A stretch of DNA of 64,000 nucleotides from Eutreptiella sp. 'Long Island Sound 2002' (GCA_964036045.1 OZ038382.1:149618961-149682960), one strand, 5' to 3'. Counted from the first letter of the stretch, positions 54,598 to 64,000 are shown. The notes: generated by a model from the letters alone, not told the origin. Translations and numbers: made by a program.

Positions 54598-55140
54598 ATG
54601 TTTGACCTCGATCGCCCGCTGCCTGATGAAATTTTTGAACACTCGTTCCTACGGCGTGGAGAAGATGGGGTATTGCGCTTGTACCAGTCTCCGGCAGACC
54701 AAAGTCCTCATCGGGTGGATGTTCAGCCCTGCCCGTGCAAAACGGAGTTCGACAGAATGGTCAGAGGTGTGGCACTGCAGCGTCGTTACGCCCTTCAAAA
54801 CCGTGCTCAAGCAGAAGGACGCGAAGTGAGAGTGTATGAATCTGTGCTTGGAGCCGGGTATATTGGGCTGGAGCCGGTCATGTTAGTGGATGACCAGTTG
54901 GTTACTCGACAGACGGAACGTGTTGGTTCTTTTGCCGTGGATTACGGGCCCGAGGCTATGGCTCGCGTACGGCGCCTGGTTGGGCAGGATGACGAACCAC
55001 GTGTTGGGAAGGTTGGCAGTGACGAGCCTTGTGGGACGTCAACGACGACAAGTGGAGATCAAGAAGACCGGAAACTTCAACGCAAACGAGGAACACGCGC
55101 GGGGCGTGAAAAGAAGCGCCGCGCAAGATGTGATCAGTAA
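54598..55140 (+). CDS. Unrecognised ORF of nested element
   Basis: 180 codons from ATG 54598, starting MFDLDRPLPDEIFEHSFLRR. I recognise no family. The first two thirds are mixed alpha/beta-like sequence with regular charged residues; the last 30 residues are strongly basic (RKLQRKRGTRAGREKKRRAR), suited to RNA binding or nuclear targeting. Its place right after the primer site is where Gag would be, so a Gag-like role is possible but unproven. Confidence 0.55.
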   Translation: MFDLDRPLPDEIFEHSFLRRGEDGVLRLYQSPADQSPHRVDVQPCPCKTEFDRMVRGVALQRRYALQNRAQAEGREVRVYESVLGAGYIGLEPVMLVDDQLVTRQTERVGSFAVDYGPEAMARVRRLVGQDDEPRVGKVGSDEPCGTSTTTSGDQEDRKLQRKRGTRAGREKKRRARCDQ

Positions 55141-55170
55141 GGTAGTATTTTTTTTCTGTTCAAGTGGGAC

Positions 55171-55296
55171 GGGGGCTGCTGTGAGCGCCGCTGTCAGTAG
55201 CGTAGGTCAGTAGCGTAGAGTTGGCGGGGGCTGCTGCAAGCGCCGCCGCCCGTGGCGGTTAGTGTTGTTCTAAGGTGGGGGCTGCTTTGAGCGCCG
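55171..55296 (+). ncRNA. Three repeated hairpins (candidate RNA signal) in nested element
   Basis: GGGGGCTGCTnnnAGCGCC occurs at 55171-55190, 55226-55245 and 55277-55296. GGC and GCT pair with AGC and GCC around one bulged T. The stems are identical while the loops differ (GTG, GCA, TTG). Confidence 0.55.
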
Positions 55297-56728
55297 CTAC
55301 CGTCTTTTGGCTCTGTGTTCTGTGCTGTTACTGTTCTTTGTTGGTACGCATTTTTGTTGCCTTTTTTTCAGTGCCTCAGTGAAACGAAGCTAGTGAAGCC
55401 ACGCATGCCAGTCATACTGGTATGTGTTTGGGTGCTTCGTTGATTGCTGCTTCGTCGTTTCTGGTCTTTTCGTTTTTGTTGTTGCACTCTTTGTGGCGTT
55501 TTTTTTATGTAGCTCTTGTTGCAGCGAGCTGTTTTTTTGTCGCTGCATTGACTGCCTTGTCTTGCTGGGTGTGTAGGAATGCTCAGAATCTGAAGTGAGT
55601 TACAGTGGAGAATGATTTGTTGTTGGAGCAGGAAGACACTTCTTTTTTTTAATGGGTGTGTCTGCTCTGTGCTTTGCGTTTGTTGTGGTCTCTTCGTCGT
55701 TTTCGTCTTCTTCGGTGTGTTTTGCTGTCCTCGCTATTTGTACCATGCGAATCTGATTTGTCATCTGAATTTTCGAGTTTCTGCCTGTGCGCTGGAAATC
55801 TCTGAGAGGTACATAATTCGTGTGATGGTATAGCAGAGACATACGTGCTTGCTTTCGTTTTCGCCCGTTGTCCATTTTTGGCATCTGTTGGGGTATGGTT
55901 TTTCTTCGTCGTTAGCGGTGGTGTTTGGTCTTCGCTCGCCGTTGCTTTTGCTCGTCTGAAGCCAGCAGACAAACAGGTTGCTCCTTCGGTCCTCTATGGA
56001 GCAGCAGCGTGTCTTGTCTTTTTGTTTTGTTCTTTGTGTCTCAGGCAAGCCTGAGAACAGTGCAGGCAACGAAGTTCCTGGCGAGCTGCTGAGTGTGGAG
56101 AAGTAATTTAATTTGAAGCCCTGAGGACTTTTTCTGTACGTTATTAAGTGTGGCGCTGAGCTCGGTGAGAGCTTGCACCTGGTCCGCAACACTGTTTTCT
56201 TTTTCAGACTCCACACTCGTGCTCAGCCCTGCTTGTTGTTGCTTTGTGGGTTGCGTTTGAGTGGCGCATGTGTTATTTTTCGACTTGGCCTTCTGTTGTT
56301 TTTGAGTTTGTGAATTTTGTTTCAACTTCAAGCTGAGAATACAGTGGCGTGATGGCCACATGGTGCCCTTGTGAGGGTTTGCTGGTTTTCGTAACAGATA
56401 TATGCTTTTCTTTTGAAAGAGTGACAGGTAGGCAGCACAGCTTGCGGCTGTGTATGAGTTATCGTCTACCGGGGAACATGGGTTCCTTTGTACAATACCT
56501 TGGGTAGACAGCACAGTATGTCTCACATGCGTGGGTGCTGTGTATGGGTTATAGTTTACCAGGGATATATCTGCAGGCACGTATTGGCAGTGCACTGAAA
56601 CTGCATCGTTTTGTTTTGAATTCCATGCAAAAGGTTTTTGTAGGGCCAGGTGGCCGCAGCCATTGGTAGGCCTGAGCACTGCACCCCCTGGTGACTTTTC
56701 GGCCATATGCACCCCAGTGCAATGGTCC
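55297..56728. other. Internal region of nested element, no clear gene
   Basis: T-rich on the + strand. A 223-codon frame on the - strand (56712-56041) has no recognisable features and is probably chance. Confidence 0.45.
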
Positions 56729-56739
56729 TAGGAGGGGAG
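56729..56739 (+). other. Polypurine tract of nested element
   Basis: AGGAGGGGAG directly before the 3' LTR. It ends GGAGGGGAG followed by TGCA, exactly as in family 2. Confidence 0.85.
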
Positions 56740-56995
56740 TGCAGGTGTGCAGTGCCAGGCAGCAGACCAGAGTGCGCAGATCGCAGATCGCGTGTGCGAC
56801 AGACAGACTGTAATATTCGCAGTGAAGAAACAGGATAATACTATGTATAGTGATTTGTGGATTACGTCTTTTGTTTAGGCATGAACAGTCCTGATCGCTA
56901 AATCAGCTGATCGCTGATTTTGGATTTTGATAATTGGAGTTTGAGATTGCACGTCTTGGTGTGTGCTCTGCTTGTGAAGTTCGTGTAGTCCTACA
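56740..56995 (+). repeat. 3' LTR of nested element
   Basis: Same 256 bases as 54277-54532 by eye; followed by CAGGG (56996-57000). Confidence 0.95.
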
Positions 56996-58692
56996 CAGGG
57001 CATCTGCAGTTTGTCCTCCAGTGACGCAAATGCTCTGCATCCCATCAAATCTCTCATGGACTGTTTCCAATTTCTTTTGAACGCCCGCCGGTGTTCACGT
57101 GAGGCCTTTTGAAGAGACAATTCTGCTGGCCTGCGGGGCATGACTTCATTGAAAGCCCATGCCATGGGTCTCCCTGTAGGTTTTATGGGCCGTCGCAGAG
57201 AAGTTCGCGGTGGCTTCAGTGCCTTGTATGGGTCGAAGTACCCACGTTTGTTGTAGCACCATGCCTGCTGCTCCCATGCCAGCCCGCCACTGGAGCCATA
57301 CCCGCCCAGATCAGGCTCTTCTGACCGGCGCCTGTCGTTCCGGCGTCTGTGATGCCCTCGTTTGCGTCCATCGCGTCGATGACCATGTGCCGATGACCCA
57401 CTGTCAGTTTCTGTGTCACCGTCATCCCATCGTCCTCTCCGACGATCGTCCTTACTGCTGTCCGAAGAGCTGGAGTCCTCAGAATCATCTGGGTCTCGGC
57501 CTCCTCCACGTCCAGAACGACCCTCGTATCGTCGCTGCCCAGGGTGTTCCCACTCGTCCGAGTCGCCGTGTCCATGCCCTCCGCGCTCTGTGCGATGACT
57601 GTGACGTCGTGAGGAGGGTCGTGATTTCTCGTACCCCCTGTAACGTGTGTGATCAACTGTACGGCCCCTATCACGCCCTCGCCCTTCATACCGCGATTCC
57701 TCGTCCGTCGTGTCGTCGTGCTCCGCTGTGACGGCCCGCGCCTTGTCCTGGAACAACCTGCATGCACGGGGCGGAGGGTCCTTGCTGCTTAGGTGTTTCG
57801 GCGGCACCGCCCAGACTTTGTCACACCTGGGCCGTCTCCCAGATCCATCACTGTCACTCTCCTGCTCTGAGGTTGATAAACTTGAAATGGACGGCGTATC
57901 TTCCATTTGCCGTACCCGTCGGCGCAATTGTCGCAGTGCCTCCTGCAACTTCTGGACGTCCCCTGACTGGCGTATTCTGTGGACTCGCCCCGATCGGTCC
58001 TGCAGCTCCTCAGCCAGTCCTGCGTGCACTTCCTTCACACGCTGTTCGACATACCGGTGCATATCTTGTTGCGCCTGTTCTTGTATGCCACTGCCTTGGC
58101 TTTCAACCTCTGTCATGATCTTTTTCAGGTCTTGCTCACGCTGACGTCGTTGCGCAGTTGTGGCGGCACTGATCTGGTTGTCCACGTATTCAGTGACTTG
58201 CCTGACAGCCTCACGCACCTCGTCCTTCATTGCGTGTTCCATTTCTTGTACCGCCGCAATCTGCTCCCCCAGGCCCTGTAGGTCGATTAATACTCCTGTC
58301 TGCAATTTCTGCATTTGCCGATCAGCATGCTGTTGAATTTCCCGTATTTCACCCTGAAATGCCGTCCATGGGTCCTGCACCCCGATCTTTCGCTCTAGCG
58401 CCCTCTCGGAGTCGGCCAGTTGTTTTTGGACCCCAGTAGTCAGCGTATCAGCGTGTGCCTGGATGTCCCGCTGCAAGGTCTCCTGTAACCTTCGACCTGT
58501 TTCTGTCACTTGTTGATCAACATATGTTTTCAACTCGGCTGTTTGCGTGGATCCAGTCACCCGCATCTCTGCGATCTGGTTGCTCAGATGTTGCACTGCA
58601 GGTTCCCACTGACCCATTGTGCCGCGGGAGTCGTCAGCCCCGTGTACTGTGTGCTCCTTCATCTCTTGCCATGTCGTGAGCTCCGTCTGCAA
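56996..58692 (-). CDS. Family 2 Gag N-terminal part: coiled coil and Arg/Ser/Asp-rich region
   Basis: About 565 codons from 58692 to the nested element. Residues 1-270 are heptad-rich coiled coil (for example VQKLQEALRQLRRRVRQMED). Residues about 290-480 are low-complexity Arg/Asp/Ser/Gly/His, resembling RS-type RNA-binding regions. The end (MPRRPAELSLQKASREHRRA) leads into the capsid half at 54267. The nested element (2,719 bp plus 5) is a multiple of three, so the frame is kept; a TGA lies at the join. Confidence 0.75.
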
Positions 58693-58736
58693 CCTCGCCA
58701 GATCTCTTTACACGTGGTGACGTGTCCCAATGCATT

Positions 58737-60263
58737 TTATACTTCTTCCTGTACGTTGGCGCATGTTGTTTCCCACTCACGGGCACACTGCTTCACCTGC
58801 TTATCCATGTTCGGTGCACTCCTGGTGCATGCCTCCATGCTCACTTTGGTCTGCGCCGCCAACTCCTCTCGTGCTCGCACACCATGCTGTATATCGTCAT
58901 TAATTTGTCGGTGTGGTTGTTCCACTTTCTTGGCCACTTGGCTGCATGCATCCAGTTTGATCTCTATCATGCGCTCCACATCCATGGACCGTTCTTGTGG
59001 CATATGACCAACAGCAAGTGTGGGCAAATCAGTTTTGCGCTCCACTTTTATAATCCAATCCGAAAATTGATCCATCCGTGCACTATCTTGCGAAGTCTGC
59101 TCACGGCGTTGCTTATCAGTGTCCGTCAACCACTCTTCAAGTCGCCCAAATCTGATATCCCACAATTTTCTCTCTTCGCCCAATTGCTCCGTTAGGATGC
59201 GTACTTGCGTCTCATATATTTCTCTCCCCATTTGATCAACCCGTTTGGTCAATGCTTGACCACTCTTGTGCGCCTCTTCACTCGCTGTGTTCGCTTGCTG
59301 CACCAATTGCTCCAACCCTCGCACTTTGGATTCCATAGCCACGTGTTTTTGTTGCAACTGTTGCCGATCGTGGTGTATGGACTCTGTGACTTGTCCCACT
59401 CGCAGTGCAAGCCGTTCTTGTGTACGTTGGCCGTCCTCCATTTGGTGTTGCAAACGCTCTTGATCACCATGTGTGCTCGTCATACCTTGTTTCATGGTGT
59501 CCTTCAATTGCATGATATCATTGTCTTGGCGTTCCATGGCACTCCTAAGCTCTTGTAGTTGGCTGGCGAGTCGTTTGCATTCTCCTTGTCCGGCCATGTC
59601 GGATTGTATTCCACGCAACTGTCTCTCAAGGCGCCGTGTATCTCCTTGATGCTCCCTTGATTGTTTGACATCTTCGTCGTGTTGATTCAAGCGCGTTTGA
59701 AGGTCTCGAATGTGTTCTTCCATCCGCTCATGATCAATTATTTTATCATGTTCGCTCTCCATTGGTTCTTGTTCCAATTTTTCAACACGTTGCACGAGCT
59801 TCTTATATTCTTGATTCGGTGTCATGCGTTGTAACACATCTCCCATCACCTGGTTATGAATTTTCTTGGCTATGGCATTCACGAGGCTCTTGGGCACATG
59901 CACAATTGCATTTTCGGACCTTTCATATGCTTCATCTCCATCTTCGGTTTGTGAAACGCGGCGCTTTTTTGGTTTCTTAAAGCGCACCGAGTGGTCCTTT
60001 CCCCTTGGTGTGATACCCATTTTGAATAACGGTCGCCTTGTATCGCCAAACGACACCCGTCGATTTGATCGACTCCCAGATTTGTCAACCGAAGCGTGTT
60101 GACTCGGCGTCACGTATTGGTCGTGTAGGGCATCGAGTAGTGCCTCAATAGACGAATCAAATTGCCGACCTTTCTCCGTGATTACCTTCGTTGTAACCGA
60201 TGCATCTTGACAATCAATGGATTGTGAGGCTTGCTCGTCGTGATATTCCACCGATTCGCTCAT
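58737..60263 (-). CDS. Family 2 first ORF: long coiled-coil protein
   Basis: 508 codons from ATG at 60261-60263 (MSESVEYHDEQ), chosen over the earlier Met because a pyrimidine-rich TTTCTTTTTCTTTTGC precedes it. N-terminal 130 residues are Ser/Lys/Arg-rich; nearly all the rest is heptad coiled coil (for example RMEEHIRDLQTRLNQHDED). No known domain. It is the first frame after the primer site and differs in frame from the Gag segment that follows, so it is either an extra ORF or the N-terminal half of Gag with a frame change near 58720. Confidence 0.7.
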   Translation of the reverse strand: MSESVEYHDEQASQSIDCQDASVTTKVITEKGRQFDSSIEALLDALHDQYVTPSQHASVDKSGSRSNRRVSFGDTRRPLFKMGITPRGKDHSVRFKKPKKRRVSQTEDGDEAYERSENAIVHVPKSLVNAIAKKIHNQVMGDVLQRMTPNQEYKKLVQRVEKLEQEPMESEHDKIIDHERMEEHIRDLQTRLNQHDEDVKQSREHQGDTRRLERQLRGIQSDMAGQGECKRLASQLQELRSAMERQDNDIMQLKDTMKQGMTSTHGDQERLQHQMEDGQRTQERLALRVGQVTESIHHDRQQLQQKHVAMESKVRGLEQLVQQANTASEEAHKSGQALTKRVDQMGREIYETQVRILTEQLGEERKLWDIRFGRLEEWLTDTDKQRREQTSQDSARMDQFSDWIIKVERKTDLPTLAVGHMPQERSMDVERMIEIKLDACSQVAKKVEQPHRQINDDIQHGVRAREELAAQTKVSMEACTRSAPNMDKQVKQCAREWETTCANVQEEV

Positions 60264-60345
60264 TGCAAAAGAAAAAGAAAGCAAGCACCCTTCTTGAAAT
60301 GTTCAAAGCCTTGATAAACCCAAAGGGGACGTGTCTCGTCACACC

Positions 60346-60359
60346 GATAAGCACAAGAT
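60346..60359 (-). promoter_or_regulatory. Self-priming primer-binding site of family 2
   Basis: On the - strand ATCTTGTGCTTATC follows the 5' LTR with no gap. Its exact 14-nt reverse complement lies in the same LTR (60536-60549). No TGG-type tRNA site is present. Confidence 0.8.
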
Positions 60360-61369
60360 TGTTATCTCGGTGTCTATTTGTGGTGGTGATATTGGTGAAG
60401 TGACACACACGCCCCACTTTTGCAAAATAAAATCCACCAAGGTTCCCGAATGCACCCAATGCACAATGGAGGTCACGAGGTATACCGCAATAGCCAAATT
60501 CAAATCCACTTCTGAGATATTGATAATATAATGTCATCTTGTGCTTATCTACAAAGGAGGCAACACAAAGATAAGCACATTCCTACCAAACACGAAAGCA
60601 TGAGAGCAAAATCAATACTCAATTCAACACAAAGCTACATAACAAATGATTCCAAAAAGGAATAAACTCAAAACAATATCAAAGCAAATTCAACCAACAA
60701 AGTAAACCATCAAGACATGAAAGGATACCAACACCAAAACACACAAAGAGGACAAGAGGAGAAGAGAAGCAAGCATTGTGATGACAACATGCCCCACATC
60801 ACAATGCAACAAATATCCACGCAAACTACAATATAGGCTTGCAAACTCCAAATAATTCATACATCTCAAAATGAATTTGGGGAGAGAAAGCCAAACATAA
60901 CTCAAGCAAACATGACACATCAAAACCTCAATATCTCAAAGACCATGAACCCATCACCTCTATCTAAGATGATTACTACTCTAACGACTAGTCATGGCAC
61001 AGAACTGAAGGTCCTTCGATGATACCAAGGGAGATTGACCAAGAATCACCAACTGAACCGTGCATGACCCAACCAAACAGGATCTCCCTTATCAGCCAAA
61101 TCTAATCGTCGTTCCCCCTCGATCTCCCAACATACGGCCATGAAACTCTGGTGTCTACTCGGCCTAAACAGAAATCCGTGACAGAGACTAATAATTCACC
61201 AAATTATTTGTCTACATAGAACACATCGTTCAAGCTCTCTGAATGATTGTCTAACAATTCCTTCTGCTCCTCCTCGGCGTTGCGTCGTGCATTTGCGACT
61301 GTTCTTCTGTCTGTCAGTCTGTCTGTCTGGGCGTCTGTGGACTAACAGAGATATTCCAGCCCTATTGCA
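60360..61369 (-). repeat. 5' LTR of Gypsy family 2
   Basis: 1010 bp, TG...CA. Contains the primer partner at 60536-60549 and a hairpin with 10-bp arms (60540-60549 and 60570-60579) that involves it. Confidence 0.95.
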
Positions 61370-61577
61370 CCCTACTCCTGTCGCTGATGCTAACGACAAC
61401 CTAAGTGAGGTCGCCAGCTCAACACCGCCGGTGGACCCAGAGCTGTTGACTCTGATGCAAAGTGTCTCCCTAGCACAATTGCTTATGGAAGCGGTGGATC
61501 TCGGTCAGCCCACCCCTGATGGGTCTCATAATCACACTGTATTTTCAATGTGTGACTCAGATGGCTCTGCAGGTTAG
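61370..61577 (+). pseudogene. Older + strand reading frame, right half
   Basis: After the CCCTA duplication the frame reads TPVADANDNLSEVASSTPPV and SVSLAQLLMEAVDLG, ending TAG at 61577. It joins 42864-43089 in frame. Function unknown. Confidence 0.6.
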
Positions 61578-61607
61578 GTATCTGGCACTAAACCCTCACA
61601 TTACAGC

Positions 61608-62103
61608 ATGCCCGTCTCTGAGCACCATGTGCAAGTCATTCAACAGGTCCTATGGGCTAAGGCTGGGGTAATCGAGCAAGAGGATCTGGAAAAACGCTTT
61701 ATGAGCCAAGGAGGAGGATGAGGCGATGAGTCTTCCTGAACCTGAGACAGCCCTGGTCTACTCTCTTCACTATGCTCAGCAGGGTCCCTAAGACTGGGAG
61801 GATGAGCTGCCCCCTGAAACTGTGGGGCGCATCAAGAACCATAAAAAAGGGAAGCACAGCCTCCACTCCAAGGAGGATTTTGCTGACAACCTGCAGAGCA
61901 TGAACTTTTATCCCTGTCACAGTAAGCTCATCCAAAGATACCACGAGCTTTTTGGAGGCTTGCCCCCACCCCTGTATTGCGAAAAAGTGGTCCAGTTGGA
62001 CCTGAAGCGCAAAACAGAGTTCGAAGGGTCTGTGGTAAGACGGCGTTTCTACCCCACGCGAGAGGAACGAATCAACGAGATCGAACACCAGGTAGCTAGG
62101 TAG
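61608..62103 (+). pseudogene. Gypsy-like Pol fragment just upstream of RT
   Basis: Frame 1 from 61726 contains one TAA (near 61789) and then 93 codons ending at 62103. RYHELFGGLPPPLY, then RRRFYPTREERINEIEHQVA matches the stretch before Gypsy RT (YxDxFxxLPPxLP, then RxYxLSxxExxxxxxQV). RT itself is absent: the frame stops in GTAGCTAGGTAGGTAGGT, where a family X-like sequence starts. Probably continues the older element of 61370-61577. Confidence 0.65.
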
Positions 62104-62450
62104 GTAGGTCATCTTGGGACTGCAGTTGCCCTCGAGGAGGATTTTACCAAGAGGGCTTTTGCTCACCCACCCACTGCCCTACTTCACGTGCCCCCACAAA
62201 GCGGCACCCCCACTAGGGTGGGAGGCGGCCGCCGCGATCAGTACCCTACAGCGGGTTCTGCCCGGAGAGGTAGCCCATGTTCAACCGTGGTCTGACATTC
62301 CTCTCGTTTGGGCGGATAATACTTTGGGGTGGGTCCCTTGGCACCTCCTCATGAACCCCCGGATTCCGGGGCCCAGGGGGCGGGGGGCCTGCTTCCTGGC
62401 AACCCCCAGCTGGGTGGTTTTCAGTAGGCGTGAGACGACTTGAAGAAGCA
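62104..62450 (-). repeat. Diverged family X-like end
   Basis: (AGGT)n at the left edge, then ACCAAGAGGGCTTTT and CCCACTGCCCTACTTCACGT resemble the reverse complement of the family X tail (CACCAAGGGGACGTC, CCCACTGCCCTATGTCAGGT). It interrupts a Gypsy frame, as family X does at 35424. Confidence 0.5.
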
Positions 62451-64000
62451 CGTGCTATGGGACTCGCATGCCCTGATGCGTGCCAACGCCTCCTGCCTCC
62501 GTCAACCTTGCGCTCTCCCAGGGGGCCGGGGGGCTTGGAGTAGTTTGTTGACATCTGTTGGTAAGTTGCATAGTGGTAGAGTTGCGGTGTTCTGTTGTGC
62601 TCGTTGGTTTGTTCGTTGGCGGGCGTGGCGCACCATGGTGACGCCCACCTGTTGGACGCCGTTCCCATTTCAACCGTTGCATGCCTGGCTGGTTTGGTGT
62701 TGGCCAGCTTGCGTGTGGTCTGTTGATGGTCTTGTTGTTGTTTCTGCAGCAATTTTGTTGGTGCATGGTTGTGTTAGCCGCCTGATGGTCGGTTCTCGTG
62801 CCTGTCGCATTCGCCTATGCGTGTGCTGCTGCCTTAGACCAATCTGGATATTGTGGTCTGGCGTTGGTCAGTGTGGTGGCTCGCTGGTGTGTAGGGCTCC
62901 CCCTCTGCCGGTATAATCGTTTCTTGACACCTTGCCCCTGTAAAAAACTTTCTTGAAGGTTAAGTTTGCTGACGGTGGTGTTTTCCCGCAGCGCGGTGTG
63001 CATCGCCCGGCGTAGCAGTCCTGAGTGCCGTGGGAGGGAGCCGGCGGGCTGTCGGGCCTTCTGGATGCCCTGGCGCGTGTGCCTTGTAGAGCGCCTTGTG
63101 TCTCCCCGGAGGATTCTGTGCCCGACCCTGAAAAAGTCCGCTCTCGCGGCCGAAATGTGAGCGCCGACGCACCTCGTGGTGCAGTGCGCTCCCCTGTTTT
63201 GGCGTTGCTCCGGGTGCAAGCCCGTGACGGGTCCTGTTGATCCGTCAGGGACGGGGCTGCGGTCACCCCCGGTGCAGGTTGGCGGGGCTGCGCGTGTTGC
63301 GCTACAGGGGGCGATGGAGGCGCTGACCATGCGGCTCGCGCCCGTTGACTTTGTCGGCTGCCGGTGCGGAGCTGGCGGTCGGGTCCGCAGGAGCGTATTG
63401 GTTCAACAGACTTCATCTCGCCTTGGCGGTAACATTCGGGCCCACGGAAGGAGTGGTACACCCATGGGACACGCTGGAGGGAGTGGTGCTGTAGTTAGCG
63501 AGCCCCCTTCGTCCCCTGGGTCCCCGTTATGTCCTCGTGTCGCTAGTGGAATTTCCGAGGCTGGCCTGTGTTTATGAGCGCTCATTGCCCGGCGTGCTCA
63601 GCCCGGCGTAACGTTCATGGCCTCTACGGGTTATAAGCCGTCCGGCAGGTGTGCGTGGCTGGTGTTTATGGCGTCGTCTGGTGTTTGGGGCCCGGATCGC
63701 CGCGGGACTCCGCGTTGCGGGAGCTCCCGCCCATGACGCGGGCTCAGTCGCCGCCGGTGCCGGACATGCTTATGCCGTACCATAGCGTTCGGCGCCCCGT
63801 CGCGCGGCGGATGGGGAGCAGCGAGTGCAAGCTGGATTGAAGCGGCCCCAATGGTGCTGCGTCGCATCCCCACCCCTGTGGATGGGTGGGCTGGCGGTTT
63901 CAGCGGTGCGCCTGGGGTCTCACGGTGGTCACTGTTGTATCACAGCAGTCATGATGATCTACAAGTCAGGGGGAGGGGGGGGTCCCAGGGTTGTGGCCCG
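62451..64000. other. GC-rich interval without recognised gene
   Basis: Several frames of 100-197 codons exist on both strands (for example - strand 63461-62868), but none shows a domain, motif or clear coding bias. They are probably consequences of high GC content. Confidence 0.45.

Larger units (their letters stand above)
54277..56995 (+). mobile_element. Young non-autonomous LTR retrotransposon nested in family 2 Gag
   Basis: 2,719 bp. Two 256-bp LTRs (54277-54532, 56740-56995), TG...CA, look identical base for base. Target duplication CAGGG at 54272-54276 and 56996-57000. It has a self-complementary primer site right after the 5' LTR and a polypurine tract right before the 3' LTR. It codes no RT, protease or integrase; a 180-codon ORF is the only good coding candidate. 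Identical LTRs imply a recent insertion. Confidence 0.95.
43090..61369 (-). mobile_element. Complete 18.3-kb Ty3/Gypsy chromovirus-like element (family 2) with nested insertion
   Basis: Two 1010-bp LTRs (43090-44099 and 60360-61369), both starting TG and ending CA, are flanked by the 5-bp duplication CCCTA (43085-43089, 61370-61374). I count roughly 28 differences between the LTRs (about 3%). Order in transcription direction: 5' LTR, 14-nt self-complementary primer site, coiled-coil ORF, Gag (with a nested LTR element), protease, long linker with an extra domain, RT, RNase H, integrase, chromodomain, C2H2 finger, repeats, PPT, 3' LTR. Without the nested element it is 15.6 kb. Confidence 0.95.

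Noticed and set aside
56041-56712. 223-codon - strand frame in the nested LTR element
   Set aside because: No motif, opposite to the element's direction, and low-complexity composition; likely chance.

Overview
Eukaryotic, repeat-rich DNA. I see no bacterial operons, no ribosome-binding sites, no rRNA and no convincing tRNA. The window is almost entirely transposable elements nested in one another, plus satellites and fragments of cellular genes that carry apparent splice sites. Interstitial CCCTAA repeats, chromodomain Ty3/Gypsy elements and very C-rich, G-rich runs would fit a large-genome alga or another protist, but I cannot name the organism.

Layout. (1) 1-6562, + strand: a LINE with ORF1 carrying an AlkB-like dioxygenase domain, ORF2 endonuclease/reverse transcriptase, then RNase H, a CCHC finger and a C-terminal PCNA-binding (PIP) motif. 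Several homopolymer frameshifts break it. (2) 7465-35150, - strand: one old Ty3/Gypsy element of about 15 kb (3' LTR 7465-8902, pol 10386-16347, gag 29323-32305, 5' LTR 33710-35150). Its protease is split by a 12,491-bp insertion, 16348-28838, that ends in perfect 40-bp terminal inverted repeats. The insertion carries two satellite families, a tandemly duplicated transporter-gene fragment, a histone H2A fragment and a transposase-like gene. (3) 35151-36855, + strand: the 3' part of a second Gypsy element (integrase and chromodomain), interrupted by a repeat called family X here. (4) 36856-42863: a second family X copy with an 18-unit 65-bp array, 254-bp flanking repeats, 11-bp arrays and telomere-like repeats. 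(5) 43090-61369, - strand: a complete Gypsy element of 18,280 bp with 1010-bp LTRs and a 5-bp target duplication (CCCTA). It sits in an older + strand open reading frame that joins in frame across it. Inside its gag lies a very young 2,719-bp non-autonomous LTR element (54277-56995) with identical 256-bp LTRs and a CAGGG duplication. (6) 61370-64000: the rest of the older Gypsy-like reading frame, a diverged family X end, and GC-rich sequence with no gene I recognise.

How it works together. The 18-kb element and the small element inside it both lack a tRNA-type primer site. In each, the bases directly after the 5' LTR (14 and 11 nt) are the exact reverse complement of a stretch inside the LTR. 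This is the arrangement of the self-priming Tf1/sushi chromoviruses. They also share the polypurine tract GGGAGGGGAG or nearly so, so the small element may be mobilised in trans by the large family. The large element has a second, 19-nt-identical copy of its polypurine tract inside pol, and a C2H2 zinc finger after its chromodomain.
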